Shown: one piece after another, positions 46,517 to 55,490 of the stretch
How positions within the stretch are numbered: position 1 is the stretch's first letter
Layout of the letters: each line of letters starts with the position of its first letter
NCBI RefSeq assembly: GCF_000799735.1
Contig: NZ_JUHH01000001.1
Location: forward strand, 2,108,001 to 2,172,000
Source: Methylotenera sp. G11
Lineage (GTDB): Bacteria > Pseudomonadota > Gammaproteobacteria > Burkholderiales > Methylophilaceae
Length of the DNA stretch: 64,000 bases
Direction of reading: 5' to 3'
Position numbers and translations under genes: made by a program
Notes under the pieces: model-generated
Told to the model about the DNA's origin: nothing
What the model saw: the letters and a program-made list of their open reading frames with translations, nothing else
Database searches by the model: none

Positions 46517-47839
46517 ATGACTAACAAAAATAAATCTCAAGATAAATCCCAGGATAAGTCAAAATTAGCGGGTGTCATGAATGACACTTTGAATTGGGTG
46601 GATGCCCGCTTTCCCTTGACCAGCAATATCAAGGCGCACCTGACCGAATATTATGCACCCAAGAATTTCAATTTCTGGTACTTCTTTGGTTCACTGGCTT
46701 TGCTGGTGCTGGTGCTGCAAATTGTGACAGGTATCTTCCTGACCATGCACTATAAGCCAGATGCTGAACTGGCGTTCGGTTCTGTAGAATATATCATGCG
46801 AGATGTGCCGTGGGGCTGGCTGATCCGTTATATGCACTCGACCGGCGCTTCCATGTTCTTTGTCGTGGTGTATCTGCACATGTTCCGTGGCTTGATTTAC
46901 GGTTCATATCGCAATCCGCGTGAATTGATCTGGCTATTCGGCGTGGCGATTTTCCTGGCGCTGATGGGCGAGGCTTTCTTTGGCTACCTGTTGCCTTGGG
47001 GTCAGATGTCATACTGGGGTGCGCAGGTCATTGTGAACCTGTTCTCTGCAATTCCATTTATTGGTCCTGACGTGTCTCAGTGGCTGCGTGGTGATTATCT
47101 GGTTTCAGATGCTACGTTAAACCGTTTCTTTGCGTTCCATGTGATTGCCTTGCCGTTTGTGCTGGTGGGTTTGGTCGTTGCACACCTGATCGCATTGCAT
47201 GAAGTTGGTTCAAACAACCCGGATGGCGTGGAAATCAAGAAGCTGAAAGATAAAACAACAGGCATTCCGCTGGATGGTATCCCGTTCCATCCATACTACA
47301 CAGTGAAAGATCTTGTAGGTGTGGCAGCATTTCTGATTGTATTCTCAGCGATTATTTTCTTTGCACCGGAAATGGGTGGTTATTTCCTTGAGGCGAATAA
47401 CTTTGTGCCGGCAGATCCGCTTAAAACGCCTGCACACATTGCGCCGGTATGGTATTTCACGCCTTACTACTCAATCCTGCGTGCGGTACCGCCTATCCTG
47501 AATTCGCAATTCCCGGGTGTGGCTGCAATGGGCCTGTCAGTAGTGGCTTTTGCATTCCTGCCTTGGCTCGATAGAAGCCCGGTCAAGTCGATCCGTCATC
47601 GCGGTGCGTTATATAAAGCTTGGTTGGCTGCGTTTGTGGTGAGTTTCCTGGTTTTAGGTTATCTGGGTACCGTGCCTTCAAACGTATGGGGCCAGTTTGG
47701 TGCGTGGATGGGTGGTGCGGATCGCGCTACCGTAGTTGCACGATTCTTTACGGTTGTTTATTTCTTGTTCTTTGCCTTGATGCCTTGGTATACCAAAAAA
47801 GACAAAACTAAACCAGTGCCAGAAAGAGTGACAGGATAA
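46517..47839 (+). CDS. petB: Ubiquinol-cytochrome c reductase cytochrome b
   Basis: Membrane subunit holding two b haems and both quinone sites. The 440 residues include the haem-ligand histidines in YMHSTGASMFF and VYLHMFRGLIYG (first pair), FFAFHVIALPF and HLIALHEVG (second pair), the Qo-site helix GYLLPWGQMSYWGAQV, and the PEW-equivalent region. Full-length eight-helix b type, not split b6/IV. Confidence 0.97.
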   Translation: MTNKNKSQDKSQDKSKLAGVMNDTLNWVDARFPLTSNIKAHLTEYYAPKNFNFWYFFGSLALLVLVLQIVTGIFLTMHYKPDAELAFGSVEYIMRDVPWGWLIRYMHSTGASMFFVVVYLHMFRGLIYGSYRNPRELIWLFGVAIFLALMGEAFFGYLLPWGQMSYWGAQVIVNLFSAIPFIGPDVSQWLRGDYLVSDATLNRFFAFHVIALPFVLVGLVVAHLIALHEVGSNNPDGVEIKKLKDKTTGIPLDGIPFHPYYTVKDLVGVAAFLIVFSAIIFFAPEMGGYFLEANNFVPADPLKTPAHIAPVWYFTPYYSILRAVPPILNSQFPGVAAMGLSVVAFAFLPWLDRSPVKSIRHRGALYKAWLAAFVVSFLVLGYLGTVPSNVWGQFGAWMGGADRATVVARFFTVVYFLFFALMPWYTKKDKTKPVPERVTG

Positions 47840-47844
47840 TAGCC

Positions 47845-48570
47845 ATGAAAATTATAGATAATATGAAAAATATTTTTTCAGCAGTATTGTTAGCGCCATT
47901 GTTTGTTTTATCGCTTACCGCAGCTGCCAATGAAGAGTTGGCGCTGGATAAGGCGCCGGTGGATGCTTCAAACCATGAATCATTGCAGCGTGGTGCGCGT
48001 ACGTTTGTTAACTATTGCCTTAACTGCCATAGCGCGAATTACATGCGCTATAACCGACTGCTTGAAATCGGGCTGACGGAAAAGCAGATCAAGGACAATT
48101 TGCTGCTGGCCGGCGAAAAAGTGGGTGATACCATGAAGGTGGCGATGAACAAGAAGGAGGCTGCAAAGTGGTTAGGCGCTGCGCCGCCTGATCTGTCGGT
48201 TGAAGTGCGTGCTCGCGGTGCGGATTGGGTGTATACCTATATGCGTGGCTTCTACCGTGACAGCTCACGTCCAACTGGATGGAATAATACAGTGTTCGAT
48301 AAAGTGGGTATGCCACATGTGCTCTACGAACTGCAGGGTGAGCAGGAGCTTAACCATGAAACGCATGAGTTGAAATTGGTGAAGCCGGGTCGTCTCTCTG
48401 TTGAGGAGTATGATGTGCTGGTTGGTGATCTGACTAATTTCCTGGCTTACATGTCTGAGCCTGCAAAACAACAACGTAACCAGCTGGGCTGGTTAGTTTT
48501 ACTGTTTTTGAGTGTGTTGTTGGTTCTGACTTACAAACTCAAGAAAGCTTATTGGAAGGATATACACTAA
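47845..48570 (+). CDS. petC: Ubiquinol-cytochrome c reductase cytochrome c1
   Basis: Periplasm-facing haem c subunit that passes electrons to soluble cytochromes. A signal sequence (about 1-29, ending TAAANE), haem site CLNCH with distal methionine probably in KVGMPH, and a C-terminal anchor (about 212-232). 241 residues. Haem attachment here would depend on ResB/CcsB (20718-23844). Confidence 0.95.
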   Translation: MKIIDNMKNIFSAVLLAPLFVLSLTAAANEELALDKAPVDASNHESLQRGARTFVNYCLNCHSANYMRYNRLLEIGLTEKQIKDNLLLAGEKVGDTMKVAMNKKEAAKWLGAAPPDLSVEVRARGADWVYTYMRGFYRDSSRPTGWNNTVFDKVGMPHVLYELQGEQELNHETHELKLVKPGRLSVEEYDVLVGDLTNFLAYMSEPAKQQRNQLGWLVLLFLSVLLVLTYKLKKAYWKDIH

Positions 48571-48572
48571 AT

Positions 48573-49172
48573 ATGATGACTTTATATTCGGGGACGACTG
48601 ATCCCTATAGCCACCGCTGTCGAATTGTTTTATTCGAAAAAGGCATGGATTTCCAGGTGATTGATGTTGACCTGGCAAACAAGCCTGAGGATCTGGCAGT
48701 TATCAATCCCTATAATCAAGTACCGGTTCTTGTTGAGCGCGATCTGGTGCTATCTGAAGCTAATATCATTAATGAGTACATTGATGAGCGCTTTCCGCAT
48801 CCGCAGCTGATGCCGCCTGATCCGGTGATGCGTGCCCGTGCCAGGTTGTTCTTGTATAGTTTTGAGAAAGATCTGTTCAGCCACATTGCAGATATTGAAT
48901 CGGGTGATGAGCAGAAGGCGGATAAGGCGCGTGCGACTATTCGTGACAACCTGACGCAACTGGTACCTATTTTTTCCAAGCAAAACTATTTGCTGGGAGA
49001 TGATTATTCAATGCTGGATGTTGCAGTAACGCCTCTGCTGTGGCGCTTGGGGCACTATGGCATTGAATTGCCAAACCAGGCTGCGCCGATTCTCAAGTAT
49101 GCAGAGCGCCTGTTCTCAAGGCCTTTGTATTCGGATGCGATGACGCCGTCCGAAAAAGCGATGCGTAAGTAA
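48573..49172 (+). CDS. sspA: Stringent starvation protein A, GST fold
   Basis: RNA-polymerase-associated protein with a glutathione-S-transferase fold, known for stationary-phase and acid-stress roles. The 199 residues begin MMTLYSGTTDPYSHRCRIVL (thioredoxin-like half) with NPYNQVPVLVERD and the helical C-half. The ATG at 48573 is preferred; the earlier in-frame TTG lies inside petC. It precedes sspB, the standard pairing. Confidence 0.92.
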   Translation: MMTLYSGTTDPYSHRCRIVLFEKGMDFQVIDVDLANKPEDLAVINPYNQVPVLVERDLVLSEANIINEYIDERFPHPQLMPPDPVMRARARLFLYSFEKDLFSHIADIESGDEQKADKARATIRDNLTQLVPIFSKQNYLLGDDYSMLDVAVTPLLWRLGHYGIELPNQAAPILKYAERLFSRPLYSDAMTPSEKAMRK

Positions 49173-49226
49173 TTACGTGTTTTTCAGTTAATTTGCGGTT
49201 TCTCATTCGATAGTAAGGTTGTTTTA

Positions 49227-49661
49227 ATGGCGCAATTGATTTCTACCAAGCCTTATATGTTGCGTGCCATGCATGAGTGGTGCGTCGACAACAACCTTAC
49301 GCCGCATCTGGTAGTCGCAGTTAATGGCCGTACGCGTGTACCGATGGCTTACGTCAAGGATGGCGAGATTGTATTGAACATCAACTACAGTGCGACCAAA
49401 GATCTGCATATGGATAATGAGTCGGTAGTATTTTCGGCCCGTTTTGGCGGCGTGTCTCAAAATATCTATGTGCCGATGGATGCAGTAAGGGGTATTTTTG
49501 CGCGCGAGAACGGGCAGGGTATGTTTTTTGAGTTGGACGATACCACCGACGCGGAAGCACAGCCCGCTGATGAAGAGCTGGCTTCGGCTGCGGATGTTTC
49601 GCCTGAAGATCGCTCAAAAAACAGAAATAATAAAAAACCCACACTGACAATCGTAAAATAG
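49227..49661 (+). CDS. sspB: ClpXP adaptor SspB
   Basis: Adaptor that delivers SsrA-tagged proteins to ClpXP. The folded domain (about 1-105) has STKPYMLRAMHEWCVDNNL and the substrate-groove region ARFGGVSQNIYVPMDAV; an acidic linker leads to the C-terminal ClpX-binding peptide NKKPTLTIVK. 144 residues. A promoter for the tRNA cluster begins immediately after its stop. Confidence 0.94.
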   Translation: MAQLISTKPYMLRAMHEWCVDNNLTPHLVVAVNGRTRVPMAYVKDGEIVLNINYSATKDLHMDNESVVFSARFGGVSQNIYVPMDAVRGIFARENGQGMFFELDDTTDAEAQPADEELASAADVSPEDRSKNRNNKKPTLTIVK

Positions 49662-49662
49662 C

Positions 49663-49690
49663 TTTGCATTTTTAAAAATCTCAGTATAAT
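49663..49690 (+). promoter_or_regulatory. Promoter of the tRNA-Thr gene
   Basis: TTTGCA (49663-49668) and TATAAT (49685-49690) with a 16-bp spacer, placing transcription start near 49697, about 12 bases before the tRNA. Confidence 0.6.
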
Positions 49691-49708
49691 ACGCAACTCA
49701 AATTTAAC

Positions 49709-49784
49709 GCCGGATTAGCTCAGTTGGTAGAGCAGCGCACTTGTAATGCGAAGGTCGTCAGTTCGATTCCGACATCCGGCACCA
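49709..49784 (+). tRNA. tRNA-Thr (anticodon TGT)
   Basis: 76-base cloverleaf with acceptor GCCGGAT paired to ATCCGGC, discriminator A, encoded CCA, T-loop GTTCGATTC and anticodon TGT at 49742-49744 in loop CTTGTAA. Confidence 0.97.
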
Positions 49785-49810
49785 AATTCTTGACAAATTC
49801 CGTTATGCAT

Positions 49811-49839
49811 TTGACAGCAAGTCAAATTGTCAGCATAAT
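49811..49839 (+). promoter_or_regulatory. Promoter of the tRNA-Tyr gene
   Basis: A perfect TTGACA (49811-49816), 17-bp spacer, and CATAAT (49834-49839), giving a start only a few bases before the mature tRNA at 49854. Independent of the tRNA-Thr promoter. Confidence 0.75.
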
Positions 49840-49853
49840 TTCGGGTTCGGTGA

Positions 49854-49938
49854 GGAGGGGTGGCCGAGTGGTTAAAGGCGACGGACTGTAAATCCGTTCT
49901 CTCAGAGTACGAAGGTTCGAATCCTTCCCCCTCCACCA
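49854..49938 (+). tRNA. tRNA-Tyr (anticodon GTA)
   Basis: 85-base class II tRNA with a long variable arm, acceptor GGAGGGG paired to CCCCTCC, discriminator A, encoded CCA, and anticodon GTA at 49888-49890. Confidence 0.97.
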
Positions 49939-50003
49939 AGTTTGTAATACATGTGTAAGTGTTAGTAATGAGCTTGTAGGCGTTTGTGTTATTTAGACCG
50001 GTC

Positions 50004-50079
50004 GCGGGTGTAGCTCAGCTGGTAGAGCACTTGCCTTCCAAGCAAGATGTCGCGAGTTCGAACCTCGTCGCCCGCTCCA
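50004..50079 (+). tRNA. tRNA-Gly (anticodon TCC)
   Basis: 76 bases; acceptor GCGGGTG paired to CGCCCGC with one G-T pair, discriminator T, encoded CCA, and anticodon TCC at 50037-50039 in a CTTGC/GCAAG stem. Confidence 0.97.
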
Positions 50080-50102
50080 ATGACTGGGTAGATTGGTTTA
50101 GC

Positions 50103-50177
<75 letters not shown>

Positions 50178-50293
50178 TAAAGCTTGAATTCGTGGCGGTG
50201 CATAAAATTTTAAGCGGCCAAGATTAATGTTGGGCGTGGTGGTACTGGTGGTTGAGTTGCTAGTGGTTAACTGATGTTTGGCAGCACTTTGTA

Positions 50294-50343
50294 ATTTGAA
50301 CAACTTGAAATTTGAACAAGTTTTATTAATTCTAATAAAACTT
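50294..50343 (+). promoter_or_regulatory. tuf leader: direct repeats and an 11-bp hairpin
   Basis: ATTTGAACAA occurs at 50294-50303 and 50310-50319, and AAGTTTTATTA-ATTC-TAATAAAACTT (50318-50343) is a perfect 11-bp hairpin just before the tuf ribosome-binding site. The hairpin may affect RNA stability or translation. The preceding 116 bp show no clear promoter; tuf may be co-transcribed with the tRNAs. Confidence 0.55.
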
Positions 50344-50376
50344 ATGGTTAATAAAATATTGTAAAGGACTAATGCA

Positions 50377-51567
50377 ATGGCAAAAGGTAAATTCGAACGG
50401 ACCAAGCCGCACGTAAACGTAGGCACGATTGGCCACGTTGACCACGGTAAAACAACACTGACAGCGGCGATTACCACTGTACTGACCAAGAAATTCGGCG
50501 GCGAAGCAAAAGCTTACGACCAAATTGACGCGGCGCCAGAAGAAAAAGCGCGCGGCATCACCATCAACACAGCACACGTAGAATACGAAACAGCAACCCG
50601 TCACTACGCACACGTTGACTGCCCAGGCCACGCCGACTATGTAAAAAACATGATTACCGGCGCAGCCCAAATGGACGGCGCAATCCTGGTATGTTCAGCA
50701 GCTGACGGCCCAATGCCACAAACACGCGAACACATCCTGCTGGCACGTCAAGTGGGCGTACCATACATCATCGTATACCTGAACAAAGCCGACCTGGTTG
50801 ACGATCCTGAATTGTTGGAACTGGTTGAAATGGAAGTGCGTGACCTGTTAAGCAAATACGACTTCCCAGGCGACGACACCCCAATCATCACCGGCTCAGC
50901 ACGTGCTGCGCTGGAAGGCGACCAATCAGACATCGGCGAACCATCCATCTTCAAACTGGCCGACGCACTCGACAGCTACATCCCGCTGCCAGAACGCGCA
51001 ATCGACGGCACATTCCTGATGCCAGTAGAAGACGTATTCTCAATCTCAGGCCGCGGTACCGTAGTAACCGGTCGTGTAGAACGCGGCATTGTTAAAGTCG
51101 GCGACGAAATTGAAATCGTAGGTATCAAAGACACCCTGAAAACCACCTGTACCGGCGTTGAAATGTTCCGCAAACTGCTGGATCAAGGTCAAGCAGGCGA
51201 CAACGTAGGCGTATTGCTGCGTGGTACCAAACGTGAAGAAGTGGAACGTGGTCAAGTATTGGCAAAAGCTGGCTCTATCAAACCGCACACCAAATTCACG
51301 GCAGAAATCTACGTGCTGGGTAAAGACGAAGGTGGTCGTCACACGCCATTCTTCCAAGGCTACCGTCCACAATTCTACTTCCGTACCACAGACGTAACTG
51401 GCGCAGTTGAATTGCCAGCGGGTACAGAAATGGTTATGCCAGGTGACAACGTATCAATCACAGTGACCCTGATTGCGCCGATCGCGATGGAAGAAGGCTT
51501 GCGCTTCGCTATCCGTGAAGGTGGCCGTACTGTGGGTGCTGGTGTTGTAGCTAAGATTATCGAGTAA
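50377..51567 (+). CDS. tuf: Elongation factor Tu
   Basis: GTPase that delivers aminoacyl-tRNA to the ribosome. The 396 residues have G1 GHVDHGKT, switch [14 protein letters not shown]3 DCPGHADY and G4 NKAD. Codon use is extremely biased (for example near-exclusive GTA/GCA/CCA choices), as expected for the most abundant protein. A kirromycin-sensitive sequence cannot be excluded or shown. The copy lies before tRNA-Trp and secE, the tufB position. Confidence 0.98.
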   Translation: MAKGKFERTKPHVNVGTIGHVDHGKTTLTAAITTVLTKKFGGEAKAYDQIDAAPEEKARGITINTAHVEYETATRHYAHVDCPGHADYVKNMITGAAQMDGAILVCSAADGPMPQTREHILLARQVGVPYIIVYLNKADLVDDPELLELVEMEVRDLLSKYDFPGDDTPIITGSARAALEGDQSDIGEPSIFKLADALDSYIPLPERAIDGTFLMPVEDVFSISGRGTVVTGRVERGIVKVGDEIEIVGIKDTLKTTCTGVEMFRKLLDQGQAGDNVGVLLRGTKREEVERGQVLAKAGSIKPHTKFTAEIYVLGKDEGGRHTPFFQGYRPQFYFRTTDVTGAVELPAGTEMVMPGDNVSITVTLIAPIAMEEGLRFAIREGGRTVGAGVVAKIIE

Positions 51568-51570
51568 TGA

Positions 51571-51637
51571 TTATCTGGTGCAGTAGCGCCAGATAAGTGG
51601 TAGTAAAAGAGTCGCACTAACAACCCGGTGTGGCTCT
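51571..51637 (+). other. Two hairpins between tuf and tRNA-Trp
   Basis: TTATCTGGTGC-AGTA-GCGCCAGATAA (51571-51596) and AGAGTCGCAC ... GTGTGGCTCT (51608-51637, two mismatches). Neither is followed by a T-run, so they look like RNA processing or mRNA-stabilising stems rather than terminators; tRNA-Trp follows within 21 bases. Confidence 0.5.
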
Positions 51638-51657
51638 TGATAAAGTTGTTTATGTAC

Positions 51658-51733
51658 AGGCCAATAGCTCAATTGGTAGAGTATCGGTCTCCAAAACCGA
51701 GGGTTGGGGGTTCGAGACCCTCTTGGCCTGCCA
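51658..51733 (+). tRNA. tRNA-Trp (anticodon CCA)
   Basis: 76 bases; acceptor AGGCCAA paired to TTGGCCT, discriminator G, encoded CCA, and anticodon CCA at 51691-51693 in a TCGGT/ACCGA stem. Confidence 0.97.
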
Positions 51734-51761
51734 GATTTGCAGTACGGATTTAATCCACTTG

Positions 51762-51793
51762 AATAACTAGAAATTTAAATATTTCTAGTTATT
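51762..51793 (+). other. Perfect 13-bp AT-rich hairpin before secE
   Basis: AATAACTAGAAAT (51762-51774), loop TTAAAT, and ATTTCTAGTTATT (51781-51793). It may end part of the tuf/tRNA transcript or mark an RNase site; only a short T-run follows. Confidence 0.6.
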
Positions 51794-51841
51794 TGCGTTA
51801 TTAAAATCCGGTTAATTATTTGAGTCACTATTAAGTAGATT

Positions 51842-52189
51842 ATGGTCAACAAAATTAAGTTGCTGGTGGCGGTCCTTTTGCTTATCGCTGGTCTTGCAGG
51901 TTTTTACCTGCTTGCTGATAAGCCCACTGTTGTACGCATTTTAGCCGTTCTTGCCGGCTTGGGAGCTTCTATTGCCGTATTGTGGACTACGCCTGTAGGC
52001 CAGCGCTCATTGGGTTTTATCGGTGAGGCGGTAGTTGAGGCGCGTAAAGTCGTATGGCCTACACGAAAAGAGACAATACAAACTACTTTGGTGGTTTTTG
52101 CTTTAGTGGTGGTTATGGCGGCTTTCTTGGCTGTTGTTGATATCGGATTTGCATTTATGGTGCAGAAATTAATGGGACGGGGCGCGTAA
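51842..52189 (+). CDS. secE: Preprotein translocase subunit SecE
   Basis: Clamp subunit of the SecYEG channel. The 115 residues have two extra N-terminal helices (about 4-45), as in E. coli, then the conserved amphipathic [17 protein letters not shown] and the essential C-terminal helix. Its stop and the nusG start share one base (TAATG). Confidence 0.95.
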   Translation: MVNKIKLLVAVLLLIAGLAGFYLLADKPTVVRILAVLAGLGASIAVLWTTPVGQRSLGFIGEAVVEARKVVWPTRKETIQTTLVVFALVVVMAAFLAVVDIGFAFMVQKLMGRGA

Positions 52190-52725
52190 TGAGTATGAAA
52201 TGGTACGCGGTGCAAGCGTTTTCGGGTTTTGAGAAATCTGTGCAAAAAGGTTTGGAAGAGCGCGTTGTGCGTTCTGGTCTGCAAGATCAGTTCGGTCAGA
52301 TATTGGTGCCGATTGAAGAAGTGATTGAAATGAAAAACGGACAGAAGGCGATTTCTGAACGTAAGCTCTATCCGGGTTATGTGCTGGTGCAGATGAATAT
52401 GACTGACGACACGTGGCATCTGGTTAAGAGTACTCCGCGTGTGACGGCGTTCATCGGCGGCAGTGCGCAGAAGCCGACGCCGATCAAAGACAAAGAAGTC
52501 GATATTATCCTTCAGCGTATTGATGACAGTAAAAGTAATCCAACACAGAAACTTACTTTCGAAAAAGGTGAGTCAGTTCGTATTGTTGATGGTCCATTCA
52601 AGGACTTTTCAGGCAACGTCGAGGAAGTTAACTACGAGAAAAGCAAACTGCGTGTTTCAGTGGTTATCTTCGGGCGTTCTACCCCAGTTGAACTTGAGTT
52701 TGCGCAGGTAGAGAAAGAAGTTTAG
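52189..52725 (+). CDS. nusG: Transcription elongation/termination factor NusG
   Basis: Binds RNA polymerase to raise processivity and recruits Rho or the ribosome. The NGN domain begins [20 protein letters not shown] and includes [12 protein letters not shown]; the C-terminal KOW domain has [20 protein letters not shown]. 178 residues, usual length. Confidence 0.96.
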   Translation: MSMKWYAVQAFSGFEKSVQKGLEERVVRSGLQDQFGQILVPIEEVIEMKNGQKAISERKLYPGYVLVQMNMTDDTWHLVKSTPRVTAFIGGSAQKPTPIKDKEVDIILQRIDDSKSNPTQKLTFEKGESVRIVDGPFKDFSGNVEEVNYEKSKLRVSVVIFGRSTPVELEFAQVEKEV

Positions 52726-52758
52726 TAGGTAGTAGTTTATTAACGGGGAGCTTAGTTA

Positions 52759-52882
52759 GCAAAATGAAAAGTTCTAAGCTAGGCAAGGCGCAAGAGTGAA
52801 AATTGAGCGCGGCATACGATAAGTATGTGAGCGAAAATTTTTATGAATGCAACGCAGCATAGCGACGAAGTTTTAATTTTGT
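52759..52882. repeat. MITE-like imperfect palindrome between nusG and rplK
   Basis: A sequence of about 124 bp folds back on itself around CATAC-GATAA-GTATG (52813-52827, centre 52820). The outer arms align at roughly 60 percent with conserved blocks CAAAAT, AAAA, TTC, GCTA, GC and GCA. An extra perfect pair AGCTTAG/CTAAGCT (52749-52755 and 52774-52780) could form an alternative stem. It resembles dispersed non-coding inverted-repeat elements of proteobacteria. It lies in the transcribed region between two co-directional genes and could act as an RNA fold. No second copy is present in this window. Confidence 0.6.
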
Positions 52883-52913
52883 AGGCGTTTGTACCCATTT
52901 TAGGAGTAATAGC

Positions 52914-53345
52914 ATGGCAAAGAAAGTTATTGGCTATATCAAATTGCAGATTCCTGCAGGTAAAGCTAACCCAAGTCCTCCAGTTGGTCCAGCATTAGGT
53001 CAGCGTGGTTTGAATATTATGGAATTCTGTAAGGCATTTAATGCCGCTACACAAGGTGTAGAACCAGGTCTTCCAATCCCTGTGGTAATTACTGCATTCG
53101 CGGACAAGAGCTTCACATTTGTGATGAAATCTCCTCCGGCAACAGTTTTGATTAAAAAAGCTGCTGGTATTACTAAAGGTTCTCCACGTCCACATACAGA
53201 TAAAGTTGGCAAGATCACACGTGCCCAGGCTGAAGAAATCGTGAAAACAAAACAAGCTGACTTGTCTGCTGCTGATATGGATGCTGCTGTGCGTACTATC
53301 GCAGGTAGTGCTCGCAGCATGGGTATTGAAGTGGAGGGTGTATAA
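52914..53345 (+). CDS. rplK: 50S ribosomal protein L11
   Basis: 143-residue protein of the GTPase-associated centre, with [20 protein letters not shown] and the C-terminal [13 protein letters not shown]. An AGGAGT ribosome-binding site is seven bases before the ATG. Its stop and the rplA ATG are separated by one base. Confidence 0.97.
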   Translation: MAKKVIGYIKLQIPAGKANPSPPVGPALGQRGLNIMEFCKAFNAATQGVEPGLPIPVVITAFADKSFTFVMKSPPATVLIKKAAGITKGSPRPHTDKVGKITRAQAEEIVKTKQADLSAADMDAAVRTIAGSARSMGIEVEGV

Positions 53346-53346
53346 C

Positions 53347-54033
53347 ATGGCTAAAAGAATCAATGCACTGCGTGCAAAAGTAGACCGTAATAAACTGTAT
53401 CCAGTAACTGAAGGTTTGACTTTGGTTAAGGAAAATGCAACTGCTAAATTTAATGAGTCAGTAGATGCTGTAATCAATTTAGGTATTGATGCACGTAAAT
53501 CAGACCAGTTAGTGCGTGGCGCTCTGGTGTTGCCAAACGGTACAGGCAAAACAACACGCGTTGCTGTGTTCGCTCAAGGTGCACAAGCTGAGGCTGCTAA
53601 AGCTGCAGGCGCTGACATCGTCGGTTTCGAAGATCTGGCGGAGCAAGTTAAAGCCGGCGTGATGGATTTTGATATTGTGATCGCGACTCCAGATGCAATG
53701 CGTATCGTTGGTGCGCTGGGTCAGGTTTTAGGCCCACGTGGTTTGATGCCAAACCCGAAAGTAGGCACTGTAACGCCTGATGCTGCTACCGCAGTTAAAA
53801 ATGCTAAGGCAGGTCAAGTGCAATACCGTACAGACAAAGGTGGTATCGTTCACTGCACAATCGGCCGTGCTTCATTCACGGTTGAACAATTGCAAGGTAA
53901 CCTGGTTGCTTTGGTTGAAGCTTTGAACAAAGCGAAACCAGCTTCAAGCAAAGGTGTTTACCTGAAGAAATTGTCTGTATCCAGCACCATGGGTGCCGGT
54001 GTGCGTGTAGACCAGACAACTCTGGTTGCTTAA
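53347..54033 (+). CDS. rplA: 50S ribosomal protein L1
   Basis: 228-residue L1-stalk protein with [19 protein letters not shown] at the start and [20 protein letters not shown] reject an in-frame start at 53281 that lies within rplK. L1 usually represses its own mRNA by binding near the rplK start; such a site cannot be confirmed by eye here. Confidence 0.97.
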   Translation: MAKRINALRAKVDRNKLYPVTEGLTLVKENATAKFNESVDAVINLGIDARKSDQLVRGALVLPNGTGKTTRVAVFAQGAQAEAAKAAGADIVGFEDLAEQVKAGVMDFDIVIATPDAMRIVGALGQVLGPRGLMPNPKVGTVTPDAATAVKNAKAGQVQYRTDKGGIVHCTIGRASFTVEQLQGNLVALVEALNKAKPASSKGVYLKKLSVSSTMGAGVRVDQTTLVA

Positions 54034-54358
54034 GTAAATATTAGGGCAAGGCTGAGCGGCCTTGCCCGTAAAGAACTTTGGGCTCATGTTGTCAATCGGC
54101 ATTGCTTGAATGTGACATGAGGTTATCAAAGACCGTTAGGTATCATTTGATTTAATGTAAGTTTCTTTGATGTGGGTGTAAGGTAGATTGCCTTACCTCT
54201 GCAGAAATAGAACTTTAGCCTACGCAGATGGCGCATCCCTAAACAGGTTAATTCCTATTGAAAGGTCGCCGTAAAAAGTGGTTTTTATGATTTCAGGATC
54301 GTAGAAGCTGATTCTGTTTTAGCAATAAAACAGAGATTTTAACGGAAGGAGAAAGACC
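54034..54358 (+). promoter_or_regulatory. rplA-rplJ spacer with L10-type leader
   Basis: This 325-bp gene-free stretch starts with a perfect 9-bp hairpin, GGGCAAGGC ... GCCTTGCCC (54044-54067), not followed by a T-run. A second fold, AGGTA-GATTGCCT-TACCT (54182-54199), and several conserved-looking purine-rich loops lie in 54180-54290, where the L10 leader, the L10(L7/L12)4 binding site that controls rplJL, is expected. The strong AGGAGA before rplJ (about 54346-54351) closes the region. The individual leader helices are not assigned here. Confidence 0.55.
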
Positions 54359-54850
54359 TTGAGTCTAAATCTTACAGAGAAAAAAGCAGTAGTTGCTGAA
54401 GTTGGTGCGCAAGTTGCACAAGCGCAAGCGATTGTTCTGGCTGAGTATCGTGGCATCGGCGTGGCTGACATGACCGTATTGCGCGCGGAAGCTCGTAAAT
54501 CTGGTGTGTACTTGCGTGTGTTGAAAAACACTTTGGTACGTCGTGCAGTTGAAGGCACACCATTTGCAGCTTTAGCTGACGCTATGGTGGGTCCACTGGT
54601 GTTCGGTATTTCAGCAGATGCAGTTTCAGCTGCAAAGGTTATCAATAACTTTGCAAAAACTAACGATAAGATTGTTATCAAAGCTGGTGCAATGCCAAAT
54701 CAAGTCATGGATGCCGCTGGCGTTCAGGCTCTGGCATCTACATTAAGCCGCGAAGAGTTGTTAGGCAAATTGGCAGGTACGCTCAACGAAGTGCCAACCA
54801 AGTTCGCACGTGCTATCGCAGCAATCCGCGATGCCAAAGAAGCAGCGTAA
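54359..54850 (+). CDS. rplJ: 50S ribosomal protein L10
   Basis: 163-residue base of the L7/L12 stalk. TTG start ([15 protein letters not shown]) with a strong AGGAGA upstream; the N-terminus matches betaproteobacterial L10. Landmarks are [24 protein letters not shown] near the middle in pieces ([23 protein letters not shown]) and the C-terminal L7/L12-binding helix. Likely autoregulated through the leader. Confidence 0.96.
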   Translation: MSLNLTEKKAVVAEVGAQVAQAQAIVLAEYRGIGVADMTVLRAEARKSGVYLRVLKNTLVRRAVEGTPFAALADAMVGPLVFGISADAVSAAKVINNFAKTNDKIVIKAGAMPNQVMDAAGVQALASTLSREELLGKLAGTLNEVPTKFARAIAAIRDAKEAA

Positions 54851-54901
54851 TTCGACAAGATAACATCCAGGCAACATTAATTAATTTTAGGGAATATTCA
54901 A

Positions 54902-55273
54902 ATGGCAATTTCAAATGCAGATATTTTAGACGCAGTTGGCTCAATGTCAGTGTTAGAGTTAACAGCATTCATTAAAGAAATCGAAGAAAAGTTCGGCGTT
55001 TCAGCAGCAGCTGTTGCTGTAGCTTCTTCAGCAGGTGCAGCTCCAGCAGCGGCAGCTGAGCAATCAGAATTCAACGTTGTATTGACAGCAGCTGGCGAAA
55101 GCAAAGTTAACGTTATTAAAGCAGTTCGCGAATTGACAGGCTTAGGCTTGAAAGAAGCGAAAGACTTAGTTGACGGCGCTCCAAAAGTGATCAAAGAAGG
55201 CGTTTCAAAAGCTGACGCTGATGCAGCACTGAAAAAATTGATCGAAGCTGGCGCAACTGGCGAACTCAAATAA
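54902..55273 (+). CDS. rplL: 50S ribosomal protein L7/L12
   Basis: 123-residue stalk protein: N-terminal dimerisation domain ([19 protein letters not shown]), Ala-rich hinge (about 38-55) and the factor-binding domain with [20 protein letters not shown]. Codon use is strongly biased, in line with its four copies per ribosome. Confidence 0.97.
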   Translation: MAISNADILDAVGSMSVLELTAFIKEIEEKFGVSAAAVAVASSAGAAPAAAAEQSEFNVVLTAAGESKVNVIKAVRELTGLGLKEAKDLVDGAPKVIKEGVSKADADAALKKLIEAGATGELK

Positions 55274-55295
55274 TACATTGCTAGATGTATGAATT

Positions 55296-55337
55296 AGGCT
55301 GACGGGTAACCGTCAGCCTTCGCCATTTCTGATGGCG
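55296..55337 (+). other. Tandem hairpins between rplL and rpoB (attenuator/processing site)
   Basis: AGGCTGACGG-GTAA-CCGTCAGCCT (55296-55319) is a perfect 10-bp stem capped by a GNRA-type GTAA loop, followed at once by CGCCAT-TTCTG-ATGGCG (55321-55337). In E. coli this gap holds an attenuator and an RNase III site that reduce rpoBC relative to ribosomal genes; the position and structure fit, but no T-run follows. The rest of the 217-bp gap shows no other feature. Confidence 0.65.
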
Positions 55338-55490
55338 TAATTGTGTAACAAATTGTAATGATGTTGTCTGCCTTCAGATGACAGTAACCTTCAGTAGAAT
55401 CTTGACTGAGGTTAGAGGTGAAAATACTTACGTAGTGGATGTAGTGCAAAAAAGTATTTTAATTTCTGCCCTCAAACATTAGGAGATGCA

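Noticed and set aside
49790-49795. TTGACA just after tRNA-Thr as the tRNA-Tyr -35 box
   Set aside because: No -10 lies at the correct distance; the second TTGACA at 49811 has CATAAT 17 bp away.
53281-53346. Earlier in-frame start for rplA
   Set aside because: It would overlap rplK by over 60 bp and add residues absent from L1; the ATG at 53347 gives the canonical N-terminus.
52995-53549. 184-codon minus-strand frame across rplK and rplA
   Set aside because: Antisense to two certain ribosomal protein genes; arises from their biased codon use.
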